DNA of 64,000 bases from Meandrina meandrites (GCA_963693305.1 OY855912.1:633501-697500); one strand, 5' to 3'; positions 50,463-61,173 are shown, counted from the first letter of the stretch. Translations and numbers: made by a program. Notes: generated by a model not told the origin, from the sequence alone.

Positions 50463-52943
50463 ATATATATATGTTGTGGTTCCATTTGATCCTTGGTTCA
50501 AATTTTATTTTCCTTTGTTTTAAACTCATTATCATACATTACCATACCCAGAAACAAATGAAAATAAAATTTGAACCAAGGATAAAATTGAACCACGACA
50601 TATATATGTGCATTAAAAGGATTTCACAATAAAAAATAGATTATAATAAGTGGCACTTTACATATAACATGACCTTATTTCTACTACCATACCCGAGACG
50701 CCATATGCAGAGGAGTTCTTTGTTTATCCTTGCATGAGCTGTCCACTGTTTCTGCAATCTTCTTGTGCTTTAGACACTCTGGTAGACCAATGTGTGTAGC
50801 AACATGAGCTAATGACCAATCAGGATGCTGTTCCAAACATGAAATAAGTTCTTGGAGAACTGAAGAATTGTAGCATTTGGCAGAACTTTGGTAGAATGGT
50901 GAAAGTCTTTCACAGAAATCCCTAACAGTAAAAATTATGTATTTATTGGTATTACTGTCATTATGGAGATCAAAGCCCTTTAAATCGCCAGAGGAGAACA
51001 CCTGATTTTCACCAACATCCCTTAGTAGGTTGCAGGGCTTTCAAAAAGATTTTAAAAAGGTGTCTGCCCTTGTGTCAGACCCATGAGAGCTCAATATAAA
51101 AAGCATGATTTATAATAAGCATCATTTATAAAAAGCATGATTTACAATAAGCATTTTATAATAAGCATGATTTAGCAGCTGATTAAATCAGGTTTGCAAT
51201 GATTTAATTTTTAATACTGATATGTCTTCAGTGAATTTTCAGGTTACAACAGAGATCCCCCAGTTTGTTTTTCAATAATGTCCTGATTTCTAGTTCATAT
51301 TTCTTGTTCAGATGGTGGATAACCCTCTCCACAAGACGCCATCCCTCGGATGCTGTGGATAGAATTACCCATCACTTGTTTGTTCCTGTCTGAGGCCCTG
51401 CCAGGGTAAATTCCGACAAGCGACATGGGCCAAAAAGTAGCGACAGCGCTCAAACGAAATAGCGACAAACGACTGACGAAGACAAATGTATGTCGCTAAA
51501 TTTCGGACAGCGTTGTGTAGCCTTGACAAAATGCCGACACAAGACATTTTAAAATTCTGACAAGCGACCTGGGACACCCCCCTGGCAGGGCCTCCTGTCT
51601 GCTTGCCCTTAACAAGCTGTGGGGAATTTGGGTCTTGAAATAGGATGCGATATCTGGCATGTCCTATTAAAGAAGGTCACAAAATAGTCCTGTCTAAAAC
51701 AATGTAGCAAAATGAATGGGTTTTGTCTGAAACAGTATCAGGGGTTGAAGGACAGTACCATTTCAACCAAGTTTCTTTTCTTCGCCCCCCCCCCCCCCCC
51801 CCTGTAATTATGACGTAATTTTTCAGGCTGGAGCTTTATGGGTCACTTGGAAAATGTGTGGGCTAAAATAAGAACAGTGTCAGGTTCAGGCAAATTTTAC
51901 GCCTTCTTATAAAAAAATGTTTAGTAAGTTCTAGCTAGCTAGAAGTTATGAGTAACCAGTCTGCCGTTTATACAGTATTATAAAAAATGAATTTTGTAAA
52001 GATCAGATCTTCAAGCTTACGTGACAAAACCGAAAGGACCGAAAGGTAGTATGAGAAGAACGAGTTATAACGACACGGCAAAATGTCTCGTATGTTTTCC
52101 TTTTCTTCAGGCATGCGAAAATGAGGTACTGTAGTGTAAGGTAAAGTCTGCATACGAGCCTAGTGGCCCATCAGGCCGGAGCTTATCCCGGTTTCCGTAG
52201 CATTAAGCGACTAGGGGTATTTCTACCCCCCCCCCCCCCCTGGATGGGATGCTAGTCCATCGCAGGGTTACCCCCAGCAGTAAATTCGCTGGTACCCATT
52301 TATACACCTGGGTGGAGAGAGGCACTCTGAGAGTAAAGTATCTTGCCCAAGAACACAACGCAGTGCCCCGGCCAGGGCTCGAACCTGGACCGCCAGATCC
52401 GGTGTCCAGCGCACTAACCATTAGGCCACCGCGCCTCCCGTACTGCAGTGTAGTAGGACATAAAATAAGTCTCTCAAAAGGGCTAATCAGGGAGAAACGT
52501 GAAAAAAATCAGGGAGGAGGGAGAAACGGCCGAAAAAATTAGGGAGGAGGGAGAAAATGAGGTAAAAAAATAGGGAGATAAAAAACTAAAGTGCCCGTTC
52601 CTCTCCCCTCTTCATGCATAATTGACTCGAGATCAGGTGTTGTTTAACAGTATCATTGCACCTCACCAAATATATAATTCCCTACAGTGAAAAGGTAAAA
52701 TTAAAATATTTGTTGTACTCACTTGAATTTCTTTCTAGCCTCTGCTTCTTCCGGTATTCGATAAAGACTAAAGCAGTTTGGGGAGTGTTTCGGGTTGTAA
52801 AGAATGGCCTCGAAACGATAAGATGTGATTCTATACAGCCGAAATGATTCCGACCCGTTAACTTGCTCTTCCAAAACAGTGGCATGGTCGTAATGTGTAG
52901 AAATCGTTTCTTCTACACGGCAACTTGATGTAGTGGTCCCCAT
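42879..52943 (-). CDS. PLA2G6: Calcium-independent phospholipase A2 beta (PLA2G6), complete
   Basis: Eleven exons: 52943-52723, 50921-50693, 50183-50036, 48037-47760, 47480-47298, 47057-46832, 46642-46202, 45778-45628, 45548-45415, 43771-43461 and 43094-42879 (TGA). They sum to 2,538 nt, 845 residues (human 806), with all junctions GT/AG and all phases consistent. After an N-terminal region come ankyrin repeats, about residues 140-400 ([43 protein letters not shown]). The patatin-like domain has the oxyanion loop DGGGIRG (529-535), nucleophile GTSTG (Ser564) and catalytic Asp in DGG (Asp696). Flanking pieces [17 protein letters not shown] and VVSLGTG also match. The enzyme hydrolyses the sn-2 ester of membrane phospholipids without calcium and has roles in membrane remodelling and mitochondria. 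Introns carry many mobile elements, but every key residue is intact. Confidence 0.96.
43821..44108 (+). mobile_element. CAGGGTT...AACCCTG TIR element, copy 2 (PLA2G6 intron)
   Basis: Same unit and orientation as 16857-17124. The ends CAGGGTTCGTGC and CGTACGAACCCTG are closer inverted repeats here. The interior holds several CCATGACTTTCCA motifs. No clear target duplication. Confidence 0.75.
44520..45299. mobile_element. TAGCCTGCG TIR element with 9-bp duplication (780 bp, PLA2G6 intron)
   Basis: The ends TAGCCTGCGAATACAGCCG and CGGCTGTATTCGCAGGCCTA open inverted arms of about 110 bp, through ATTCACGGCCAAAAATTCCAT. It is flanked by identical ATTTAATTC (44511-44519 and 45300-45308). The interior is non-coding. 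Same family as 24844-27516, 25868-27141 and 41652-41821. Confidence 0.87.
47144..47203. repeat. (ATCC)n/(CAGC)n microsatellite
   Basis: Tetranucleotide runs CCATCCATC and CAGCCAGCCAGCCAG lie in a PLA2G6 intron. Confidence 0.85.
48896..49475. mobile_element. Foldback/TIR element in PLA2G6 intron
   Basis: GGGAATCTTTAAAGTGCACC with TAACCCC on the left is matched by GGGGTTA and GGTGCACTTTAATATTAAAGATTCC on the right. The 580-bp interior has a CG-rich stretch with GACGTCACAAC and no gene. The right end has been tandemly duplicated into the next feature. Confidence 0.7.
49448..49610. repeat. 82-bp tandem duplication, essentially identical
   Basis: The segment 49448-49529 is repeated at 49530-49610 with no difference apart from the final base. 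The duplicated unit begins at the right TIR of the adjacent foldback element, so duplication followed insertion and is recent. Confidence 0.92.
49669..49850. repeat. Near-perfect 182-bp palindrome
   Basis: Arms of about 88 and 94 bp run from GAAGGTGATATGTGATC to GATCACATATCACCTTC with the centre CGGGATCCCG. The only visible difference is extra bases in an internal A/T run. Pieces of the same repeat (TTTAAGCAATTGGA, CACTGCGAAGATCA) occur at 45879-45918 and 58508-58600. Confidence 0.9.
50408..50471. repeat. Poly-A and (AT)n microsatellite
   Basis: About 22 A residues are followed by a long AT run. It borders the palindromic MITE at 50473-50600. Confidence 0.9.
50473..50600. mobile_element. Palindromic MITE TGTTGTGGTTCCA, copy 2 (PLA2G6 intron)
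   Basis: Same element as 22633-22764, same orientation. It keeps the core TTTCCTTTGTTTTAAACTCA, with inverted ends TGTTGTGGTTCCATTTGATCC and GGATAAAATTGAACCACGACA. Confidence 0.78.
51393..51593. mobile_element. hAT-type MITE with 8-bp duplication (PLA2G6 intron 1)
   Basis: The ends AGGCCCTGCCAGGG and CCCTGGCAGGGCCT are perfect inverted repeats. The flanks CCTGTCTG (51385-51392 and 51594-51601) are identical 8-bp duplications, the size made by hAT transposases. The interior repeats ACAAGCGACNTGGG near both ends. Non-coding. Confidence 0.9.
52139..52439 (-). mobile_element. tRNA-derived SINE, copy 2, with target duplication
   Basis: It has the same tRNA-like head (GGTGGCCTAATGGTTAG and GGTTCGAGCCC on the minus strand) and body as 21471-21764. 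Flanks GTACTGTAGTGTA (52126-52138) and GTACTGCAGTGTA (52440-52452) differ at one base. This fits LINE-assisted insertion and a fairly recent event. A poly-C run has expanded inside the body. Located in PLA2G6 intron 1, same strand as the gene. Confidence 0.9.
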
Positions 52944-53680
52944 AGTTAGTATTTGCAGTGAATATTAGTTCCTCTACTGAATGTTTAGCGACTGATTGCC
53001 GTCACTATCACTTTCGCTTTTACAGCTATTGTCATCATTGTAAATGTGTACAGAACAGAACCGTTACGTCATCACCCGACCCAGGACGCTCCGATCCGAA
53101 ACCTTGGCGCGAAATTATAGTCATGCTTCAGGAAACTCATATTTCACGCAAAAAGAAGCACAATACCTGGAATATGGGACAGCAAATAATTGCAGGCCAC
53201 TATAACAATGGTTTTTGCAGCAACCAAGAAAAGGTTCTGTCTTTTTGTTACAAGGTATTACCAAGTGCTGAACAGCCGAGGGTCCTGCGTGACCTGTAAG
53301 AATCTTTGGAACACTTCTCTTGGAATCAATGAACATTTGTGTCAAGTTATCCCCACGTATGCAATAATACGACAAACAAACAATTTTCCCAACAGCTGAA
53401 ATTGTATTCTTTTTGAAAGAAGTGCTCGTACAAATTAGTCTCCAAATTAAACTCTTATCTCACCTTAATTAATTGTTGGCCATTGAGTGATGGTAAACAT
53501 CAGCCGCATTGTTAATGAGGAGACGTTCCTTAACGACTATTTACATGGTTACCCTTGGAACGGTTAACTCTTAAAATCAAGATTGCAGGTCAGGAGAATG
53601 GTTAATTAGCTAATTAAAGTTCTTGACAGAAAAACCGAATTCTCCATAGGAGAATAATAGAAACTGTAAGTAAAACAGTA
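52944..53680. other. PLA2G6 upstream flank
   Basis: Presumed PLA2G6 5' UTR and promoter. Reading frames here are short and resemble nothing known. No TATA box near the ATG was identified. Confidence 0.4.
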
Positions 53681-54335
53681 TTAAGGGGGGAGACTCTTAA
53701 CTACAGATCCAGAGCAGTTGCTAAGGGATTGCTGAAGACTGTATTTTGAAGCAAGCGATTTTGAAACTTTTTGTAACGCTAAATGGTGAATTTTATTTGG
53801 GGGTACGCCTGCTTTGAAAAATATATCATTGCGCGTGCGAAACTAGTGCCAGTCCCAAACCGCGCGTTAAAATTTCAAATGTCTAAAACTCCAAGGAAAC
53901 AAGGTAAAGTTCCGATTTCTTTTACGAAACAGAGATAACGTCGCCGTCTTTATAATCTGACGTATGCTTTTACCGTTTACACGAAAAGACGAAACGCTAC
54001 TGATGAAAGTCTGTAAATACGAGTGTTTATTACGCCATAACTCTTATAATAATGCGAATTTCACAAAAACGATACGTCACATTACACATGTGGACGTTCT
54101 TTATCTATTGACGCTCATTTAAATTTTAAAATCTATCCGCCGTTTGAGTTTTAGGGTATTTTCTATTCTGGTCACGTGACGCGCTAAATATGGCCGTGAC
54201 TTGAAACTCTTGGAGGAATCTTCACTAGAATAAGCTCGTGCAAAAAGCTTATCCATATGAGGTCTGGTTTCCAAAATATGGCTATTCGAAACCTGCCTTA
54301 GAAACAAATTGGTAGTTAAGAGTCACCCCCCTTAA
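53681..54335. mobile_element. piggyBac-like TTAA element (655 bp)
   Basis: It begins TTAAGGGGGGAGACTCTTAAC and ends GTTAAGAGTCACCCCCCTTAA. TIRs of about 20 bp are bounded by TTAA on each side, the target of piggyBac-type transposases. No transposase is seen, so it would be a non-autonomous derivative. Confidence 0.8.
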
Positions 54336-54376
54336 AGGAGAGATTTGATCTGACGAGCCTTATTTTCGGTTTATGT

Positions 54377-55222
54377 CCCGGCGTGATCAATCGATGAAAC
54401 CGATAATCGATAACAATCGCTGCCAACAGATATCAATCGATAACAATTTATCGATTGATATCGGAAATCGATGACCAATCGATGGTCAAAAAATTTGTGT
54501 TTTTTAATTGCCATCGATTGTCATCGATTATCATCGATTGTCATCAATTGCCATCGATTGTCATCGATTGTCATTGATATCCATATTTTGGGGAGGTAAA
54601 AAATACCAAATACCAGCCTGATATCCGGTGGAAAAACAAACAAGGATACTGGAATAATTCCGGGAAAAATTATGCAACTTGCACTAAAATTTCGTTTCTC
54701 AAAGGCCAGAGCGGTGCTACTAACTCCCTTTGGAGGTGACCCAGTTGACCGCGATCATGGATCACCTTCAGCGCATTGCCGCGATCTCCTCTCTTCTTCT
54801 GAGCGACGAATCGCTCGCCAATTTCAACGGCAAAAGGACATTTATAATACCCTTTTATTGCAACCTGGTTTATGGTCAAAATAGTTCGAGACATTTTTCC
54901 CCTGCAAAAGCCGTAGCAATAGACCCAGGCAATAGAACACGACCACGTGCAGAACTAACACGGGTCGTATTGCAGGCCGGATTATTGATAGATTATTGAT
55001 CGAAAACAAACTGCTTGACAGCAAAGTATAGCCAATGATCATCGATGGCAATCGATATCAATCGATGGCAATCGATGACAATTGAGGACTCATGCTTGTG
55101 ATTATCGATTGGTCATTGATCGGCCGATAGCAATCGATAACAATTAACTAATTGACATCGATTGGTATCGATTGATCGATTGGATTTCCGATGATCGATT
55201 GTCATCGATTGATCACGCCGGG
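54377..55222. mobile_element. Foldback element with ATCGAT-rich arms (846 bp)
   Basis: The ends CCCGGCGTGATCAATCGATG and CATCGATTGATCACGCCGGG (offset by a few bases) are inverted repeats, flanked by identical TTATGT (54371-54376 and 55223-55228). Both arms (54390-54590 and 55015-55210) are packed with ATCGAT and near variants spaced about 8-11 bp apart. The central 400 bp (54600-55010) is unrelated and non-coding as far as can be seen. Confidence 0.85.
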
Positions 55223-55228
55223 TTATGT

Positions 55229-56375
55229 GCACCATAAAAGTCTGTCTCACTTCCCTCTTGTCATTTTGGTATGTGCTTTACCTCCCTACCAGCCGGGAAC
55301 TTGTATTTGCATTTACATTGAACAAACGACATGGAACGATGTCATTTAGACGCGCAAATTAATTTCTACACCGACCAAACGCTCCAACCCATTAAACTTG
55401 ACAGGCAGGTATATCTTGCAGCAGGTGGCTGACTGCTGAATGACTAGGATTTAAATTAATGGTGTAGTCTCTATCGCGTTTTGTTTCTATTTTGTTTTGA
55501 ATGTTTTGATATTAAAATTCGAAAAATAAAAGGCTTTACATATGAACTGAATAACAATGAACAGAATCATATATACAATTTTATTGACTTAACATGTATG
55601 AAATCGTGTATGGGATACTGGCTTCCAGAATATAAATTAAGGAAAATTAAGATGGCGAATGGCCATTGCCGGCCATAAACAGAAATGCATTTTAACATTT
55701 TACCAACTTTCTCTCTATAGCAGAATTCTATTTAAAGCAGCTAATTTCGTATGGACAGGTCGGAGACATCTGTGCTATATAGGTTGTACGTGCCGCTTAA
55801 CATTCTTGCTTTTAACGTCTGCTGTCAGGAAAAATACCAAGTAATTTGTCTTTGGAACGATGGTTTGAATCTAATCAAACTAAAAATTAGGGGCGGGTAT
55901 AAGACATCAAGGAATCAATCATAAACTATAGCTAATTGTTAAAATCTTATGCTCAGTGACGTAGTGATGATGCTAATTCGCAATTCATTCAGTTGTCCAT
56001 TGGCGAAGCAATCATAATACTACGCCAGTCGAATCAGCAAATGTCAAATTATGACGCAAGGAATAAAATCGACACGCCCGCATTAAAAGGGAAAAAAGTA
56101 GAGAGGAAAGCATCAGCGCACACTTGCAACAACAAAGTACAGCATCTTCTCGGTTTTGCTTTTGGATAAACTTTATTGCATGCTTGTTTGCAACGTTGTC
56201 CGTGGCCGCCAATGGGAACTGGCGTTTAAGAAAAAATATTATCTTTTGAAGAACTTATTGTTATGTGTGGTGTAGCTAGAGACATCTGTTCTAGTGTGTT
56301 ATGACCGTTAAATATTCAACGGAAAAGAAGGGACAAATCTTATTTCGCCTGTACACTTCAAAATAATCGAAAACT
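55229..56375. other. Upstream flank of the receptor cluster
   Basis: No gene recognised. In-frame TAA at 56364-56366 and absence of an AG between it and 56376 exclude a spliced-in upstream start immediately before the receptor frame. Confidence 0.5.
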
Positions 56376-57284
56376 GTGGAACATTATTTCTGTGATGAAT
56401 TTCTGCAATACCAGAACTGGACTATTGAAGATGAAAAGCAGCTCTATCCAGCGTACATCGCTAATACTGCGTTCAACGCCTTCTCATCCTGCACCGCCAT
56501 TATGTTGAACATTCTATCTATTCACGCGATCAGAAAAACTTCGTCTCTGCCAAAGCCTTTGCAAGCGTTGTTCCTGAGCCTTGCTGTTTCTGATCTTGGT
56601 GTTGGTTTACTAGCTCAGCCTTTGTACATAGCATGGATGGCCACCGAAAATAATCGAACTTGTGCCATGCATAGCGCGTCTTTTATTATCACTTGGTTCT
56701 TTGCTTATGCCTCGTTTCTTGGTATCCTGACCATAACTATAGACAGATTCTTGGCTATTCATCTTCATCTCAGATATCAGGAACTTGTGACTCACAAGCG
56801 TGTTGTTGCTGTGGTGATCTTTGTTTGGGTGTTCAGTACATTTCTATCGTTAATTGTTTTGTATATAGCGACTTTTACTTACTGGACTCTCGTCACTATT
56901 ATTTCAGGTCTTTGTTTCATTTGTACAACAGTTATTTATTGTAAAATGTATTTTGTTGTACGACGCCACACAAACCAAATCCAAGCCCTGCAAGTACATC
57001 AAGCAGCACAGAATAGCGAAATGAAATGGCTGAGAAAATCCGCCATCAGTACATTCTACGTATACCTGGTGTTTTTGGTTTGTTATTTGCCAGAATATTG
57101 CAGTTGGGTTACAAGTATGTTGATCCGTAAACCAAGTATCACTATAGAGAGATTTGTACTGTATACATGGACTCTGGTGTTTTTAAACTCATCTTTAAAC
57201 CCGGTGGTTTACTGTTGGAAGATGAGACACATTCGGCACGCTATTATGGACACATTACGAAATATATTTCCAAGTAACAACTGA
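56376..57284 (+). CDS. Rhodopsin-family GPCR, intact frame but GTG at expected start
   Basis: A 302-codon frame covers all seven helices. Asn45 sits in TM1 and LAVSD (Asp73) in TM2. Cys96 opens TM3, which ends DRF (123-125) in place of DRY. TM6 carries FLVCYLP, and NPVVY in TM7 (275-279) precedes a short basic tail (KMRHIRHA). Extracellular loop 2 is very short and lacks the usual Cys, as in the melanocortin/adenosine/cannabinoid (MECA) group. Glycosylation sites NWT and NRT are in the N-terminus. The ligand is unknown. Aligned with the copies at 59557 and 61174, the initiator ATG position here reads GTG. The next in-frame ATG is Met43, inside TM1. It could be a start-lost gene, a non-AUG start or a sequencing error. 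Confidence 0.8.
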   Translation: MEHYFCDEFLQYQNWTIEDEKQLYPAYIANTAFNAFSSCTAIMLNILSIHAIRKTSSLPKPLQALFLSLAVSDLGVGLLAQPLYIAWMATENNRTCAMHSASFIITWFFAYASFLGILTITIDRFLAIHLHLRYQELVTHKRVVAVVIFVWVFSTFLSLIVLYIATFTYWTLVTIISGLCFICTTVIYCKMYFVVRRHTNQIQALQVHQAAQNSEMKWLRKSAISTFYVYLVFLVCYLPEYCSWVTSMLIRKPSITIERFVLYTWTLVFLNSSLNPVVYCWKMRHIRHAIMDTLRNIFPSNN

Positions 57285-58912
57285 GGAATAAAACAGTGTT
57301 AACAGCCATTATACATGTTTACGTCAGACTGGCTGGAATTCCCAAAGCAGCAATGAACATGACAGAGAGGGGATTTGCTTTAAGGAGGCTTGATGGGAAT
57401 TTTGACATGTTTGAGCATATGATGTTGTCATACAAAGGCCCCTGAGCATCGCACAAAATTAAAACAATGTTCCCTCTTATTGTACTCGCAACAACATGAT
57501 TACTCGATTCTGATTGGTCCAGAGCAATACAACTAATCTTAAATTGTATTCCGTATGAGTACTTACAATGCTGTATGATGAGTACTTCACATGCATACAT
57601 CAATAGATCGGCTAGCGATTAAATCCATGGTGAATGTAAGATGGTTTTTGACAAGGCGTTGCCTATCTGCATTCATGCCAACCTAGCAGTGATGTTCTAT
57701 AGTATGTTTTTTGTTGTTGTTTCTTTATACTGCAAAGGACGTACAGAGGCAACAATCACCGAGTATCACTCTTAGACCAACCTTTATTCTGTCTTTTATT
57801 CTTTTCTTTCGGTGCCGTTTATAGCAAACTATTCAAACTATATAATTTTCTGATGGTCAGCTTTCAAAGAAACGTACATGGCATTTAAACTGATGCACAC
57901 ACGCTGTTAAATACATATGAGAAAAGCTAGCAGCAATAATTCTATTGCAATAAAGATAAAGTTTAATATAAAACAAGTTCGCGAAATAAGACAGTTTGAG
58001 GGGAATTGGGCTATCTTAACTTCATAAGGATGTATCAAATGGTCAATATGTAAATGATTTCTGGAAATTGGTTAAATGGCAGCGAAATTTAAACTGGAAG
58101 TTCGAATTTCGAGTTAACCCTCGAAGTTATGCCTTGAAAAACATCATCTTGGTATTGAAAACAACTTTTTCTGAACAACTAAGTGCCAGTAGGGATCTGA
58201 AAAATTGAATTCTTCGGCTCCGAAGGAAACGCCTATGTCAGATTTTCACTAGAAAAAGATGGCAAGTTTGTTGGAAACAGCTGCTGCTATTTCAGCTTTC
58301 AAACCAGCGCTTGAATATAAACCATCGCTCTACGTAACTATTCATCATGAGCTTTTCCATCCTTTATCTTTTGAGTGTCGTCCAGCTAAAACCACAAACA
58401 GTTTGAATGTTTATGTTCAGTGACGTTTGTATTTAAATCAGCTGCCAAAAAGATAACAACCGCATAAATAAGCTTTGTATTGACACAGTCCTCATTGTGA
58501 GGCCAACAATTTAAGCAATTGGAGAAAAGTAGCCTAAAAATATAAGAACGGATGAGGATAGTGTCAGTCAATGCTTGTTTTTATCCGCAGTGCAAATAAT
58601 TTCATTTATTATCCAACACTGCTTCGTAGAGTACAAATAACGCCCAAAACGAGTACAAATATCACACGATATTTGTACTCCAGAGAACTGGTTAGACAGG
58701 TTTTTGACGTGTTCTCGTGCTCTTGACCAATCAGTTAGCTGGATATACTTCTGTCACGCATTCGCGGCAAATAAATATCCGCGAAATTCGCCCGCTTTGA
58801 CTAGTTTGACATAACATTTTGGCTTGTTGGATAATAAATCTCTTATTAGACGTCTTGTTGTGTAGTATCGCCGAGAATTTTTACTCGTTGTTTGTATTTT
58901 GACACGCCCTAC

Positions 58913-58950
<38 letters not shown>

Positions 58951-59556
58951 GGCGATACTACACAACAAAACGTCTAATAAGATATATTTATTCTGTCAAC
59001 TGGCTGCTGAAAACCATCTAACTGCCATTCAGGTAACGGCGGGGACCGTAGGATGAATACCTTGAATTTTACATCGTGTATCAAGCTTTGTGTTTAAACG
59101 TTGTGAGCTAATTATAAATATTAGCGTTAAAACGTCCATTTTAATAAACTCTGCAAATTGTCTGTTTACATTTTGTCACAATGAGTGGAATACGCGCCCA
59201 CAGACACAGCATCAAAAAGCCATTAAACAAATATGACAGTGAAAACGATTATAATAAAAAAAAAACATTTTCCTCACTTGTTTACACTGGATGAACGTTA
59301 TTGCTCCTCGAAAATTTGCCTCTCGACTTGCTCCTTTGAAACTTTGTCTTTTTGCCACTCTTTGTCTTTCGACTTCATTTAGATCGCGCAAGAAAAGAAT
59401 AATATTCTAACAAGTTAATATTTACATTGAAGTTTGTCGAGACTTCTGTCCAAAGTAAAGGAACATGGCAAGAAACATGGCGAGTTAAAAAACTCACTCA
59501 GGGAAGAAAGAGACGCACATTCAAACGCTTTGTACCGTTCAAAAGAATTAGAGAGT
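57285..59556. other. Spacer between receptor copies 1 and 2
   Basis: Contains part of the GCAATTGG/AGCCT repeat near 58508-58600 and the palindromic MITE at 58606-58980. No gene seen. Confidence 0.5.
58606..58980. mobile_element. Palindromic MITE, copy 2
   Basis: It begins TTATTATCCAACACTGCTTCG and ends ACGTCTAATAA. The inner hairpin ATTAGACGTCTTGTTGTG...CACAACAAAACGTCTAAT corresponds to that at 19707-19844, in opposite overall orientation and about 80 bp longer. Confidence 0.75.
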
Positions 59557-60241
59557 ATGACAGATATGTTTTGTGACGGTTTTCCACACATGGATTTCAT
59601 CGCCCGAGAATCGCTGAATTCATCGTACGTCGTTAATTGTGTGCTCAACGCCTTCTCATCCTACGCCGCCATTATGTTGAACATTTTAACAATCCACGGG
59701 ATAAGGAAAACTTCGTCTCTGCCAAAGCCTTTGAAAACATTGCTTCTAAGTCTTGCTGTTTCTGATTTTGGTGTTGGTTTACTGGTTCAACCTTTGTACA
59801 TCGTACTGATAGTTAAGTGGTTACAAGGAGACACCGAACACAGCTCTGCTTGTGCCATGTGTACCGCGTCTTTTACTATCATTTGTACAACATTTGTTTA
59901 TTTTTAGATTTACTCAGATCAGCTGTACGACGCCACACAATCAAAATTCAAGCCCTGCAAGTACAAGGGGTAGCACAGAATTTCGAAATGGCGAACATTG
60001 CGAGGCTGAGAAAATCTGCCGTCAATACCTCGTATGTATACGTGTGTTATTTGCGTACTGCACTCTTGTTGTGAGTATAATCTCCAGACCAAGTACTACT
60101 CTAGTTGGCTTTTTCCTGTACACTTGGACTCTTGTGTTTCAGAATTCTTGTCTCAACCCAGTCATTTACTGCTGGAAAATGAGACACATTCGACACGCTG
60201 TCATGAACGTATTGCGAAATATATTTGCAAGTCAAAACTGA
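59557..60241 (+). pseudogene. GPCR pseudogene, TM3-TM5 deleted
   Basis: A second copy of the receptor at 56376. The N-terminus to early TM3 (from ATG 59557: FCDGF, LAVSDFGVG, ACAMCTASFTI) is intact. The sequence then jumps to the TM5 end (ICTTFVYF), skipping about 70 residues, and hits a stop at 59905-59907. The rest (TM6, TM7 with NPVIYCW, to 60241) continues in other frames. The junction lies in ATCATTTGTACAAC, close to the TTTCATTTGTACAAC of the intact copy, so the deletion probably used local similarity. The open frame extends back to 59434, but receptor homology starts at 59557. Confidence 0.88.
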
Positions 60242-61173
60242 GTACTTTCGCTATAAATCCAATAGCAAAACGAGCAAGCGAGCTAACAAAGCTAATAAAT
60301 TTATGAAAGATATAACCACCAACAATTTATCTATATCAGAAGAGCTTTTTCCATTCCAACTGAAATGACCGGAAAATCCCCGTCGCGCAGGAATTACGGA
60401 GTACCATTAGGGCCGTTTCATTCCAACCGGTCGTTTCGTTCAAATGGTAAACGCCCCGAACTAGCCGAACCGCTTCGAAAGGAATTTGGCAGTTCACCTG
60501 GAACCGTTCAGGTCCGACCGGTTTTTTCGTGCAAATGGTAAACGCTCCTGGTATAAGGGTTAGCGACCGTTCGTTATCATGAGCGAGCTTCGCTCGGAAA
60601 AATATAATATGGGATAAAAACGCGCTGTCGTGGCATCCAGTACAAGGCACGGAGTGCTAAAACGTCAGTGAAGAGAAGGGAACGATTTGACCTTGCATAT
60701 ATTGCTAAATAGTTTTACGTAACACTAAAACTGATGAAAAACAGTCGGGAGGCAAATTAGTCTCCAAATCACTTTCACTCTTCCCTGACGAACGGGGCGG
60801 CTGGTTTAGGCTGAACATTAACAAAAAACAACAAATGTTCTGTTCACATGGAAATAAGTAGAATATGTGTGCGCATCCAGAACAGAGGATTATTTAACCT
60901 AATAAACACACACACTCATAACCCGACAGCACATAACAAATATTTTGCTACTTTTTTTTGCTACTAGGCAACCCTTATTCTTCTTTGCCTCACTAGCCTT
61001 CATTTGGGGTGCGTAGAACATATTCTAATAAAAAGAGGACGGTTTAACAGTTTTATTAAAATATTTATAAACACCTGTCCCAGACACAGAAGCGTTTAAA
61101 CACCAAAAATGCAAGGGATACAAAGCGGATAAATTTTTGAAAGGTTTTGTTTTCCCTAAACTCACTGGAGATC
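60242..61173. other. Spacer between receptor copies 2 and 3
   Basis: An imperfect inverted segment around 60345-60560 (CGGTCGTTTCGTTCAAATGG and a near repeat CGGTTTTTTCGTGCAAATGG, both followed by TAAACGC) is probably a decayed MITE. No gene seen. Confidence 0.45.

Noticed and set aside
54390..55210. ATCGAT arrays read as a satellite or CRISPR-like array
   Set aside because: Spacing is irregular, the two arrays are inverted relative to each other, and they sit inside terminal repeats with target duplication, so a mobile foldback explains them better.
59434..59556. 41-codon N-terminal extension of the second receptor copy
   Set aside because: Charged Lys/Glu-rich sequence with no counterpart in the other two copies; receptor homology starts at the ATG at 59557.
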